A stretch of DNA of 53,706 nt from Bacteriovoracaceae bacterium. Its GTDB lineage: Bacteria; Bdellovibrionota; Bacteriovoracia; Bacteriovoracales; Bacteriovoracaceae. The stretch spans positions 1 through 53,706 of the forward strand of contig JAIPEG010000016.1 in the NCBI GenBank assembly GCA_021737405.1, read 5' to 3'. Of the stretch, positions 8,814 through 17,731 are shown one piece after another. The notes beneath the pieces are model-generated. The model searched no databases, had not been told where the DNA came from, and saw only the letters and a list, made by a program, of their open reading frames with translations. The stretch's first letter is position 1; each line of letters begins with the position of its first letter. The position numbers and the translations under genes were made by a program.

Positions 8814-9457
8814 TAAAGTCCGGCCTCATCTAGCGCAGCATTTGCCATTTGGTCACAGTGCTCATTTTGAGGATGGCCTGAATGACCTTTAACCCATTTG
8901 AAAATCAGATTGCTAAATCGCTCTCCAAGAGCATCTAGCTCCTGCCATTGATCTACATTCTCTGGCGTTTTCTTATCCGCCTTCTTCCAACCACGCTTCT
9001 TCCAACCTTGAACCCATTGATTCATGCCATCTACTACATATTTGGAATCACTAACAAGAACGACTTTATTCTGATTTTTAAAACTTGGATATTCCGCAAT
9101 AAATCTAAGGGCTTCAATAGCACCTTGGAGCTCCATTCTATTATTAGTGGTACTTAGTTCTACTCCACTGCCTTCATAGATAACCGTCTCATCCATTACT
9201 TGAACAAGAGAGCCCCAAGCACCAGGCCCAGGGTTCCCGCGACATGCTCCGTCACTAAAACCAATGAAATCGTATGATTTTAAATCCGATGTTAAGGAGA
9301 AGCCGCCACTTATATTGGTATTTTCTACGATAGGTTCTTTATCAAGATGTTTTTGCAGCGTTTCAATTGCGGGAGCGATTTCTTTACCAATTAAAAGCGT
9401 TTTTAATAGTCTTAACGCTTTATTGGCCTCATTTTTTTGTTTCTTTGTAACGCTCAT
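8813..9457 (-). CDS. rnhA: ribonuclease HI with N-terminal extension
   Basis: The 214-residue protein carries a C-terminal RNase HI domain (about 62-212) with all four catalytic acids: Asp in FSDGACRGNPGPG, Glu in MELQGAIEAL, Asp in VSDSKYV and Asp in EHCDQMANAA. The H-S-G-H segment VKGHSGHPQNE is also intact. It cleaves RNA in RNA:DNA hybrids. The first 60 residues are an extra helical, basic region not found in E. coli RNase HI (155 residues); its role is unknown. It is upstream of and overlaps a lipoprotein gene. RNase HII (rnhB) is also encoded in this window. Confidence 0.92.
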   Translation of the reverse strand: MSVTKKQKNEANKALRLLKTLLIGKEIAPAIETLQKHLDKEPIVENTNISGGFSLTSDLKSYDFIGFSDGACRGNPGPGAWGSLVQVMDETVIYEGSGVELSTTNNRMELQGAIEALRFIAEYPSFKNQNKVVLVSDSKYVVDGMNQWVQGWKKRGWKKADKKTPENVDQWQELDALGERFSNLIFKWVKGHSGHPQNEHCDQMANAALDEAGL

Positions 9458-9569
9458 TGTTAGCTTCTAGAGAAAGATTGCAGGTGGACTAAATGCTTGA
9501 GTATATTAGACGATCTCAAATGAAATGAATAGAATTTTGTCTTAAATGATTTTGCGCGAGGTAAGTTTA

Positions 9570-10061
9570 GTGAATCCAGAATATTCCATAAGAGTTTATA
9601 AACAATATTTTAATTTTGCTTCCTCACATTTTCTTGTTTTTAAGGATGGAACAAGAGAGCCGCTTCATGGCCATAATTATAGAGTTCAATTAAAGGGAGA
9701 GGCCTGTCAACTTGAGGGAGACATGGTTTTTGATTTCTTAGATATTAAACCTATTGTCAGAGAAGTTTGTGACAGTCTTGATCACCGCCTCCTTCTTCCA
9801 AAAGATAATCCTCAACTAAAGTGGGAAGAAAGAGAAAAGAGCATTTATCTTCAAACACCTGATGGAGATGAGTTTCTTTTTCCTAAACAAGATGTACTCA
9901 TGCTTCCCATTCAAAATACAAGCGCAGAAAGGTTGGCCATTTATCTCACCCACGAAATCCATAGACTGGTACGAGAACGCTTTAACTTCACCTTTCCAAA
10001 ATTGGAGTTAGAAGTAGAAGAAACTCCAGGCCAATGTGCTGTTTATCGCTTTGAAAGTTAA
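9570..10061 (+). CDS. 6-pyruvoyl-tetrahydropterin synthase family (COG0720, PTPS-III-like)
   Basis: A PTPS/QueD-family protein with the zinc-binding His residues in FNFASSHF and HGHNY, and the SLDHRLLL motif. Where QueD has a catalytic Cys before HGH, this protein has EPLHGH, the E-x-x-H-G-H pattern described for PTPS-III proteins that replace dihydroneopterin aldolase (FolB) in folate synthesis; so folate rather than queuosine synthesis is favoured, by inference. I placed the start at GTG 9570 because GAGG lies eight bases before it; an in-frame ATG at 9546 has no ribosome binding site. An insertion of about 25 residues (WEEREKS through DGDEF) sits in the middle of the domain. It leads a plus-strand run with the M14 and HDAC-like genes. 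Confidence 0.82.
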   Translation: MNPEYSIRVYKQYFNFASSHFLVFKDGTREPLHGHNYRVQLKGEACQLEGDMVFDFLDIKPIVREVCDSLDHRLLLPKDNPQLKWEEREKSIYLQTPDGDEFLFPKQDVLMLPIQNTSAERLAIYLTHEIHRLVRERFNFTFPKLELEVEETPGQCAVYRFES

Positions 10062-10085
10062 TCTTTTGCAAGGTAGAATAGTGAG

Positions 10086-10775
10086 ATGAACTTCCTCAAA
10101 ATAAAATCAGGTATGAGCGTTGAAGGCGATGAAATTAAGGCCTTCAGAAGCGAAAAAAAAGCCTCTACATATACCTACCTAATGGCGGGCACTCACGGAG
10201 ATGAAGTAGAGGGTGTTTTCTTATTACAAGAACTTTATAGTTGGTTAAAAAATGAGGTGGAAGAAGCACCTTGCTCTTTCATCGTTCTCCCCGTGCTCAA
10301 TGTGGATGGTTACCGCGCGGGAACAAGAGTTAATGCCCATGGTGTTGACCTCAATCGAAACTATCCATCGGACGATTGGACGAGTGAGGCCAGAGAGGCC
10401 AAATACTTTCCAGGTAAAGCTCCTTTAAGTGAGCCAGAGAATATATTCCTCGATAAATTATTTTTAAAATATCCTCCTCATTTAATTGTCTCCTTTCATT
10501 CTTGGAAACCCTTCATCAATTTCAATGGTAATTGTGAGGAACTGGCTCATTTTATTTCAAAGTTTAATTCCTATGAGGTAATGGGTGATATTGAAGGCCA
10601 TCCAACTCCTGGAAGCCTGGGTGAATATGGACCTCAAAAATACCATTCTCCTGTTTTAACTTTTGAGTGTCCTGTTTTATCAGATGACATTACCCTCAAG
10701 GATATTTGGGCCGAAAACGAAACGGCATTTAAAGAATTACTTCTATCGGAGCACGTGGCCGCCCCCTCAAAGTGA
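10086..10775 (+). CDS. M14 family zinc carboxypeptidase (MpaA-like)
   Basis: The 229-residue protein has the M14 zinc motif HGDEVEG (His and Glu ligands, about residues 38-44), LNVDGYRAG, the substrate-binding GVDLNRNYP, the third ligand His in SFHSW and a late Glu in TFECP that fits the catalytic base. This pattern matches murein peptide amidase A, which cuts the gamma-D-glutamyl-diaminopimelate bond of peptidoglycan peptides in the cytoplasm. There is no signal peptide. The C-terminal end overlaps the HDAC-like gene by four bases (GTGA), so the two are translationally coupled. Peptide recycling or digestion of prey wall peptides are both possible. Confidence 0.8.
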   Translation: MNFLKIKSGMSVEGDEIKAFRSEKKASTYTYLMAGTHGDEVEGVFLLQELYSWLKNEVEEAPCSFIVLPVLNVDGYRAGTRVNAHGVDLNRNYPSDDWTSEAREAKYFPGKAPLSEPENIFLDKLFLKYPPHLIVSFHSWKPFINFNGNCEELAHFISKFNSYEVMGDIEGHPTPGSLGEYGPQKYHSPVLTFECPVLSDDITLKDIWAENETAFKELLLSEHVAAPSK

Positions 10776-11689
10776 CCCTCTCACGCGAAATTCTAGTTTA
10801 TCATTCAGATCACTATGACCTTCCCCTACCTGAGGGCCATCGCTTTCCTATGGAAAAATACAAACGAGTAAGAAAGGCCCTAACTGAAGCAAACATAATA
10901 AGGTCAGAAAATATTCAAAGGGCACCACTGGCGAAAAAAGAAGACATACTGCTCGTTCACACAGAGACCTACTACCATGCCATTGAATTTGGAACCCTTG
11001 AGGCACGTGACCAGAGAAAGATAGGTTTTCCTTGGTCTGATGTTATGCTTAACAGATCAAGAGCTTCCGTTGGAGGATTTTTAGCCGCAGTAGATTCTGC
11101 TTTAATTAATGGGGTATCCGGAAATTTATCAGGAGGAACTCATCACAGTTTTCCTGACCGTGGTGAAGGCTTTTGCGTCTTTAACGATTTTGCAGTCGCT
11201 GCCAAGAAGCTCATAAAGGAGAAAAACTTTCAAAATATTTTAGTAATAGATCTAGATGTTCATCAAGGTAACGGAAATGCGGCAATCCTAACACCTCTTG
11301 AAGAAGTGTTTGTTGTTAGCATGCATGGCGCTTCCAATTATCCTTATATTAAACCCTCCTCAGATTGGGACATTCCACTAGAAGACAACACAAGTGATGA
11401 GGTTTACTTAGAGAATCTTGATTATATTTTACAAAAACTTTCTCTGAGGTCGTGGGATATTATTCTCTATCAAGCAGGAGTTGATCCACTTAAAGAAGAT
11501 AAACTAGGCCGCTTATCACTTTCACACGTTGGACTCTACCAAAGAGATTACAGGGTTCTAAAGTTCGCAAAAGAGAGAAATATTCCTATCGCCCTAGGTT
11601 TAGGCGGCGGCTATTCCTTACCAATTGATCACACTGTCGAGGCCCACCTTAATACCTACAAGGCAGTCGCATCATTATATAATCTCTAA
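10772..11689 (+). CDS. histone deacetylase superfamily protein
   Basis: A 305-residue arginase/deacetylase-fold protein. Key residues are present: the His pair in GGTHHSFPDRGEGFC, zinc ligands Asp and His in VIDLDVHQGNG, a further Asp in YQAGVDPL and the C-terminal LGGGYS. It resembles bacterial class IV-like HDAC proteins grouped with acetoin utilisation or acetylpolyamine deacetylases. The substrate could be an acetylated lysine, polyamine or small molecule; the sequence does not decide. It starts with GTG overlapping the stop codon of the M14 gene. Confidence 0.88.
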   Translation: MTLSREILVYHSDHYDLPLPEGHRFPMEKYKRVRKALTEANIIRSENIQRAPLAKKEDILLVHTETYYHAIEFGTLEARDQRKIGFPWSDVMLNRSRASVGGFLAAVDSALINGVSGNLSGGTHHSFPDRGEGFCVFNDFAVAAKKLIKEKNFQNILVIDLDVHQGNGNAAILTPLEEVFVVSMHGASNYPYIKPSSDWDIPLEDNTSDEVYLENLDYILQKLSLRSWDIILYQAGVDPLKEDKLGRLSLSHVGLYQRDYRVLKFAKERNIPIALGLGGGYSLPIDHTVEAHLNTYKAVASLYNL

Positions 11690-11779
11690 AGGTATCTTTC
11701 TTAAAGAGCTCCCAAACTGGCCTTCTAATTGCAAATAATAAAAGTAATTAAAGAATTAAACCCTTTAAAAAAGGTCAAT

Positions 11780-12622
11780 ATGAGACACAAGTATCTGTAT
11801 TTATTACTTTTTGTATTAGGACTGAGTACCCCCGTCAAGGTGTTGGCCCAGAATACACTTGTCGAATTAGAGAACACTTTGAGTACTCAGGACACTTATT
11901 CGATAGACGCCACTTACACTTCGTTTGTGTCTACAAATGCTTATCTTCCAAATAGATCTGAGCATCAGTCTGGACAGGATCACCTCCTCACAGGCCGATT
12001 GCATTTACCTGGAAAATACATGCTCTCAACAAGCCTTTGGTTTAATCAGGACTTTAATAATGAGAGAAAGCTACTTGCAAGAGACAGCGTTCTTACCCTT
12101 ACAAAACCCTTAGGAAAACTAGGTGATAATGTAAATGTCATCGCTAGGGCCGGTGCAACTCTTCCCCTTAGCAAGGCCTCCAATGAAACAAATGGATTAA
12201 TTACTGCTTTTAGAATTAATCCACTTTTTTCAATTAATGCTAGTGGCTTGATTGAGGGACTAAGTTTAATTTATAGACCGACATTTATTTATAACATTCA
12301 TGAATATGAGACTTCTTTAACAGGGAATTCAAATCAACAATACACCATCAACCAAAGAATCACAGTTCTATATCCACTTTTAAAGAACCTCTATCTAAGT
12401 CTAGATAATACTTATGTGAGATCTTGGACTTATAAAGGCAACACAAACGACTTTTATAGTCTTGATCAATCACTTAGTACCAATTTCACGAAGAGCTTTA
12501 GTGGATTCATGGGTCACTCGATTGGTGGAAATGCCCTCAATGTAAATGGCCAAGAATCAGACATTAGAATTTTTGATACAAGAGTGTCTTCATACTACAT
12601 AGGAATTAGTTACCAATTTTAA
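11780..12622 (+). CDS. predicted outer-membrane beta-barrel protein
   Basis: From the ATG at 11780, preceded by AAAGGT, the protein has 280 residues with a clean signal peptide ending in VLAQ (about residue 24). The remainder is rich in alternating hydrophobic and polar strands (many Ser, Thr, Asn, Tyr) and ends with a terminal Phe (SYQF), the usual signature of an outer-membrane barrel. An upstream TTG would add 17 residues but would bury the signal peptide. The gene is 38 bases before the large metalloprotease lipoprotein and may be co-transcribed with it. No named family recognised. Confidence 0.7.
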   Translation: MRHKYLYLLLFVLGLSTPVKVLAQNTLVELENTLSTQDTYSIDATYTSFVSTNAYLPNRSEHQSGQDHLLTGRLHLPGKYMLSTSLWFNQDFNNERKLLARDSVLTLTKPLGKLGDNVNVIARAGATLPLSKASNETNGLITAFRINPLFSINASGLIEGLSLIYRPTFIYNIHEYETSLTGNSNQQYTINQRITVLYPLLKNLYLSLDNTYVRSWTYKGNTNDFYSLDQSLSTNFTKSFSGFMGHSIGGNALNVNGQESDIRIFDTRVSSYYIGISYQF

Positions 12623-12660
12623 TTTTATATAAATTGAACCTTAAGAAAAGGACAAAAAAC

Positions 12661-15600
12661 ATGAGTAAGTTACTAAGTATTTTTATTGGACTCCTCCTCA
12701 TCATAGGATGCGCTAAGGAGAGAGAAACTCAATTGGTCCAATCTACACCAGATGGATTCACTGAGATTTCAACTTACCAAGACAAAGAGTTTGATTTACT
12801 TACCTTGGCAAACCAAAACGGCGCCTCACAGTTTAGTACGGCCAATAATGCTGAAGTAGAGGGAGAAAATATCGGAATTAGAGATTTTCGAAGAGTTTCA
12901 TATACGACGAGTGCCCCATTGTTTGAGGATGTTCCCCTCATTGGAAAACAAAACACGAAATACAAATTAAAATATGAGGTTACTAATAATCTTTTAATCA
13001 TTTCTAAAATCTCAGAAGAAAAAGATCTTCCTTATATCGAAAAAACGGTAGCTGAAAAACTACAAAACGGTACATATAAGATCCCTCTTATTTCATATAG
13101 TGTTACTCTCTACAAACTAAAGAGAGAGCTAAATGTAAATAACGAGGCGACTCATCAACTCTTTCCTGTCGTCGTGTCAAGTATCACGGATGCCACCCAT
13201 ATGGTCGTAAACCCAAATTCAAGAACGGACCTAGATGCCATATCAAAAAATAACGTTTTCTCATCAGACATATTTGCTGGTGAATGGTTTTATGCCGCGA
13301 CAGTTGTGTCTGCCTCTCCTGAGAAAGCAAATTCAATCGGACGAGACGTAAGTATGGATTTTATGGCCCGATCCGTTTCTAGAATTAAGTTTGAAAAACG
13401 TCCAAAGGGACTTGTTGGTTATAACCTCAACACAGATGACAACATTAATACTGATGATGACATTAACCTTAAAGAAGCAATCAATATTCCGGCCGTCTAT
13501 TTTGATATTAAAATTGATAAATATGGAAATACAGTAAGATTCCCAGAAGAAAAAGTTAATGATGAAGACAATAGAAAAGAGAGGGTTCCATACGACAAAC
13601 GATCTTTAATGGAATTAGATTTCCGAAAAGTACTTTCCGCAATGACAAAGCCACAAGAAACAGTGGCCTGTGATTTTGGCATTGTTACAGAAGATGGTAG
13701 ACAAAAGAGTATTGAAATTTGTCGTCAGGCCACTAAACCAGGTTTAGATACTGAGAAATCTACTCTTGATAGTATTGAAATTGGTGATGGTTTCATGGCG
13801 TTTGTTGTTTATCATGAGACTGATAAAGTAAAGATTCGTTATGCTTTTAGAAAGGCCCACAGCCCAATAGAAGGAAGAGTTTACTTTAAAGATGATAGAA
13901 AAACCTTTGGATTTTTTGGAACAACTAAGTTTGCTATCTTAAATGAAAGTCTATCAAGACAAGATGCGAGAGAAAAACTCACAAGCGTAAATCGTTTTTA
14001 TCCAGAAAATGGTCGAATCGTTTATTACTTCTCTAAAACAACCCCAGATCATATGAAAGAAGCAGGACGTGCTTCAATTAAAGCTTGGGACGAGGCCTTC
14101 CAAAAAGCAGGCACAAATATTCGCGTCGTTCTTGACGAGAGCAAAACCGTAAACCTAGGTGATATTCGCTACAACATCATCAATATAGTTGATACAAAAG
14201 ATGGAGCAAGGCTATTAGGCTATGGACCAAGTATTGTTGACTCTGAATCAGGTGAGATTATCTCGGCAACATCAAATATCTATGCCAATCCCTTTAGAGA
14301 GTCATGGATTAGAAACTTGAGAAATTACATCAGAAGTGAAACTGGTATTTTTGAAGCATCTGAAATTGGTGTGCCAATGCCAGAAAAAATGACTTATTAC
14401 AAAGACTTCATTGATGGATTTTTAAATAATGAATCTCAAGACTTACCTCTTGAGCGCAGTAATTCGCTCCTTGATGAACTTGGTATCAAAACAACTTCCA
14501 ATCTAGACATCATCAAGCAGATGAAGCAAGAATTGACGGCAGAAAATAAGCTTACCTTTGTAGACTACAATCAAAAAGAAGGAATTTTTCACAACAATAG
14601 CTTTGATAAGACCTATAAAGAGACAATCAAAGAAATTAAAGAGATGTGTGGCGAGGAAATGGATTCTTACATAAGCACTCTCAATGAGTTAAAGTTAACT
14701 CACACAGAAAATGAGATGGAAATTCTTAACGGTTGTGCAGATAAACTTTTAGAAAAATCCGTCATCGCAACTCTTATTCATGAGCTAGGCCATAACTTTG
14801 GACTAAGACACAATTTTATAGCCTCAACTGACACTAAGAATTTCTTCCATAATGAAGATGGAACTCATTCTTCAGCAACCTCCTCAGTCATGGACTATCA
14901 ACCAGATACAGTTAAAGAGCTACTCATCCCAGGGCCTTATGATATTGCTGCCATCAGATTTGGTTATGCAAATAAGGTTTTGCTTGAAAATGGAGAAGCA
15001 GCACCTATCGACATTAAGACAAGTCTTGCAGAGCAAGTACAAAATAAGTCGATGAATGTCGTTAAATACAAATTCTGTACAGATGAAGATGTTCAAAGAA
15101 CAGATCCACTATGTCAAAGACATGATGTTGGAACGAACCCTCTAGAGATCGTAAAGAATACGATGGAATCTTTCTACTCAAGTTATACCGTTTATGGCCA
15201 TAGATATGACCGTGCTGTTGGACCAAGTGGAAATAGCTTTGGTATTTCACACTTATCAAGAACCTTTATCCCTCTTAAGCAGATCTATGATCAGTGGAGA
15301 TTTCATTTAAAAGAATTTCTTGGTGAAAGAGATCAGTACCTTGAAAATTTAAATATTGAAGAATATAAAGAGGCCCTAAGTGAAATGAAGTCAAGTACTG
15401 GAAAGTATGCTGATCTTTACAACCTGTACTACGAAGCAAGTGAGCTCGCTTACAATTTCATTAAGAATATTGTCTTTAAGCCCGCGATGGTCTGTGTTGG
15501 TAAAGTAACAGCTGGACCGGACACAAACTTAGTCTTTGTTGACTTTGAAAAAGTAAAAGAAAATGTCTTCGCTAACACTGGATTAACGATTGATTCATGT

Positions 15601-16713
15601 GACCATGTTGCCGCAATTGAAGACTTAAAAGCAAAAAACCTCGACTACCAAGGAAACTTTGGTCTTTACTACGAAGACCAAAAAGAGACATTAGATATTG
15701 CTGACGTGGATCACAGATTGAATAATGTTGTAGGATTTGGACCAACGAGAAGAATGGCCTTAGCAGCACTGACAATGAGAGTCCCGATGATGGACCACCT
15801 GGCACGTAACAACTTTAGGCCAAATTTCCTTGATAACCCAATTTATCGAGAAGAAATCATTAAGATGACTTTTGACCGCATACTTCTTGGACTTGATGGA
15901 AAACCATTTGGTTTTGAAAATAGAAGTAGTCTTCACAAACTAGTTTTTACGAGAGAGAAGGGATTTTTAAAAGATCTTGCGATCTCAGTTGTTAAAGGAA
16001 CTTTAATTCCTAATAACCTTGAGGAGTCTGATAGGAGAGAAAACCCATTTAGTCCAAATAAGACGACTAACCCAAATCAGGTGCCAAAAGAAGGGGTTTC
16101 CTTAACACAGTACCGCTACATTTACATTTTCGCTCAAAAATTTCCTGCAGGACAAGAAACTGCTGCACAGAAAATGATCGAAAAAAGACAGGAACTAAAA
16201 GCAACTCTCGCAACACTCGAGTCAGACATTCCTGAAATGAACGAAGGCATAGAACTTAAGACCTACTTTTCTTTGAAAAACGACGACAAGCTTAAGACTA
16301 TTGCAGAATTGATGGGTGATGACTTTACCTTTAAAAGTTTTGTGCAATATTTGAGTGCAATGATAGAGTCGGCTGCCTTCCAAGAAGAAGCAGGTAATGA
16401 AGACGTCGCCGTCCTTATTAGAAACTTTATTCTACCTTTAAACCAGACCTTTCAAGGACTGGCAGCACAATTTAGTCAGGAGGCGAATGCTCAAGAAATA
16501 TTCGACACTCCTATAAAGACATTTTTAACTGACAAGGTTCCTAACGTTGAAGAGTTCTTAAAAGAATACTCAAAAGAAGGAATAAGAGATGCACTTATGC
16601 CTGTAATTGAAAGACTAAAGGAAGTAGCGAAGGTTAAAAAGTCTCTACTTCCCTTTAGGGATGAAGCCGAAAGCCAGCTTGATCTTTTAACAGAAATTCT
16701 TTTGGCCATATAA
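12661..16713 (+). CDS. very large zinc-dependent metalloprotease lipoprotein
   Basis: The ATG at 12661, with AAGGA upstream, gives a 1350-residue protein beginning with a lipoprotein signal peptide (lipobox IIGC, Cys about residue 17). The catalytic core holds HELGHNFGLRHNF (about residue 703), the HExxHxxGxxH zinc motif of metzincins, followed by SSVMDYQP, which fits the Met-turn. The long N-terminal region and the GLRHNF context resemble the zinc-dependent metalloprotease group with DUF5117/DUF4953 domains. It probably sits on the outer membrane or faces the exterior. An extended C-terminal helical region of about 400 residues has no recognised domain. A bidirectional terminator follows directly. 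Exported proteolysis fits predation, but this is inference. Confidence 0.85.
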   Translation: MSKLLSIFIGLLLIIGCAKERETQLVQSTPDGFTEISTYQDKEFDLLTLANQNGASQFSTANNAEVEGENIGIRDFRRVSYTTSAPLFEDVPLIGKQNTKYKLKYEVTNNLLIISKISEEKDLPYIEKTVAEKLQNGTYKIPLISYSVTLYKLKRELNVNNEATHQLFPVVVSSITDATHMVVNPNSRTDLDAISKNNVFSSDIFAGEWFYAATVVSASPEKANSIGRDVSMDFMARSVSRIKFEKRPKGLVGYNLNTDDNINTDDDINLKEAINIPAVYFDIKIDKYGNTVRFPEEKVNDEDNRKERVPYDKRSLMELDFRKVLSAMTKPQETVACDFGIVTEDGRQKSIEICRQATKPGLDTEKSTLDSIEIGDGFMAFVVYHETDKVKIRYAFRKAHSPIEGRVYFKDDRKTFGFFGTTKFAILNESLSRQDAREKLTSVNRFYPENGRIVYYFSKTTPDHMKEAGRASIKAWDEAFQKAGTNIRVVLDESKTVNLGDIRYNIINIVDTKDGARLLGYGPSIVDSESGEIISATSNIYANPFRESWIRNLRNYIRSETGIFEASEIGVPMPEKMTYYKDFIDGFLNNESQDLPLERSNSLLDELGIKTTSNLDIIKQMKQELTAENKLTFVDYNQKEGIFHNNSFDKTYKETIKEIKEMCGEEMDSYISTLNELKLTHTENEMEILNGCADKLLEKSVIATLIHELGHNFGLRHNFIASTDTKNFFHNEDGTHSSATSSVMDYQPDTVKELLIPGPYDIAAIRFGYANKVLLENGEAAPIDIKTSLAEQVQNKSMNVVKYKFCTDEDVQRTDPLCQRHDVGTNPLEIVKNTMESFYSSYTVYGHRYDRAVGPSGNSFGISHLSRTFIPLKQIYDQWRFHLKEFLGERDQYLENLNIEEYKEALSEMKSSTGKYADLYNLYYEASELAYNFIKNIVFKPAMVCVGKVTAGPDTNLVFVDFEKVKENVFANTGLTIDSCDHVAAIEDLKAKNLDYQGNFGLYYEDQKETLDIADVDHRLNNVVGFGPTRRMALAALTMRVPMMDHLARNNFRPNFLDNPIYREEIIKMTFDRILLGLDGKPFGFENRSSLHKLVFTREKGFLKDLAISVVKGTLIPNNLEESDRRENPFSPNKTTNPNQVPKEGVSLTQYRYIYIFAQKFPAGQETAAQKMIEKRQELKATLATLESDIPEMNEGIELKTYFSLKNDDKLKTIAELMGDDFTFKSFVQYLSAMIESAAFQEEAGNEDVAVLIRNFILPLNQTFQGLAAQFSQEANAQEIFDTPIKTFLTDKVPNVEEFLKEYSKEGIRDALMPVIERLKEVAKVKKSLLPFRDEAESQLDLLTEILLAI

Positions 16714-16742
16714 AAAAAAAGCCCCGAAAGGGGCTTTTTTTT
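16712..16742. terminator. bidirectional rho-independent terminator
   Basis: GCCCC and GGGGC pair around a GAAA loop, flanked by nine A on the left and eight T on the right, so the hairpin can terminate transcripts from both sides. It lies between the converging metalloprotease and ferredoxin genes and touches both stop codons. Confidence 0.9.
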
Positions 16743-17580
16743 AACCAGCTTTGGTAAATTTAATAACTTCAACAGGGCAAGCTTCTGCCGCTTCCTGTAT
16801 AAGTAGGCCATTATCAAGTGGCGCTTCAGGACGAATAAGACAAGTATCATCCGTCACTTCAAAGACTTCCGGGTAAATCGCCTCACAGGCATTACAAACA
16901 ATACACCCTGGATCAATCCATACTTTACTGACAGAGTAATTCTCTTCTGCCGCTTTCGTTGTGCCTGCCGAAGCAAACTCTCCAGCAAACTCAGGATTTG
17001 TTGATAATTTTATCGTTTTACCACTCTCTGGCAAAGGCTCTGAAATAAAGCTTCTTTGAACTGTTTGAAAAAGTGGCTTTGAAGCAGCTGGAGGAAGTTC
17101 ACCTTCAAATTTCTTAACGGTGCTTGTTGCTTCCCCAAGCATTTCTAAAAATTTAACCGCACGATAAGAGAAAGACTGATTTAACCCATCAGTAGAAGAG
17201 CTAACTTCAATTTCAATCGTGGCATTACCTAAACCATTAGCAGCTAAGAGTTTCTTCATTCCAATTCCCATATAGACGTCACGGGCAAAATTGGAATTGG
17301 CGCCATTGAAGGCCTTACTTACTTCAACTTGTGTAGGTGTTCCAAAGGGATTAAATAACCTCACCTTAACTTTATCAAACTTGGCAGGCTCACGAGCATT
17401 GTTCCAACTAAAAGAAAAAGCAAAACCATGATCACCAAACTCAGACTTTAGAATGTCCAACCGAGGACGAGCGAATAAAAAATGAAAACCACCAGAGAGT
17501 AGACTAATGACAGCTACATTTACGACCAAACCAATGGCCAAAAGAGCGGCAATTCCCATTGCAATAAGTGTTGTATTCAC
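16741..17580 (-). CDS. membrane-anchored [4Fe-4S] ferredoxin-domain protein
   Basis: The 279-residue protein has one N-terminal membrane helix (about 5-30), an unrecognised middle domain (about 40-215) and a C-terminal single-cluster ferredoxin domain with CIVCNAC, spacing CxxCxxC, and a distant CPVEVI Cys. This is the one-cluster [4Fe-4S] ferredoxin type, here fused to an anchor. It may pass electrons at the membrane; partners are not evident. The start is GTG with GAGGGA five bases before it. It lies downstream of truB on the same strand, separated by about 150 bases without an obvious terminator. Confidence 0.8.
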   Translation of the reverse strand: MNTTLIAMGIAALLAIGLVVNVAVISLLSGGFHFLFARPRLDILKSEFGDHGFAFSFSWNNAREPAKFDKVKVRLFNPFGTPTQVEVSKAFNGANSNFARDVYMGIGMKKLLAANGLGNATIEIEVSSSTDGLNQSFSYRAVKFLEMLGEATSTVKKFEGELPPAASKPLFQTVQRSFISEPLPESGKTIKLSTNPEFAGEFASAGTTKAAEENYSVSKVWIDPGCIVCNACEAIYPEVFEVTDDTCLIRPEAPLDNGLLIQEAAEACPVEVIKFTKAG

Positions 17581-17731
17581 GAAGTTCCCTCGCTTTTAAG
17601 AATATTAGAAAACTAACTCTATTATTTATAGATTATGACCGCCAATTAGCCAAGTATTTCAAGATGTTAAACTGTTTTCTTTCTTTGATTTAATTTTTCT
17701 AGCGCTGCACATCATTTATCTAAAAAGAGAC

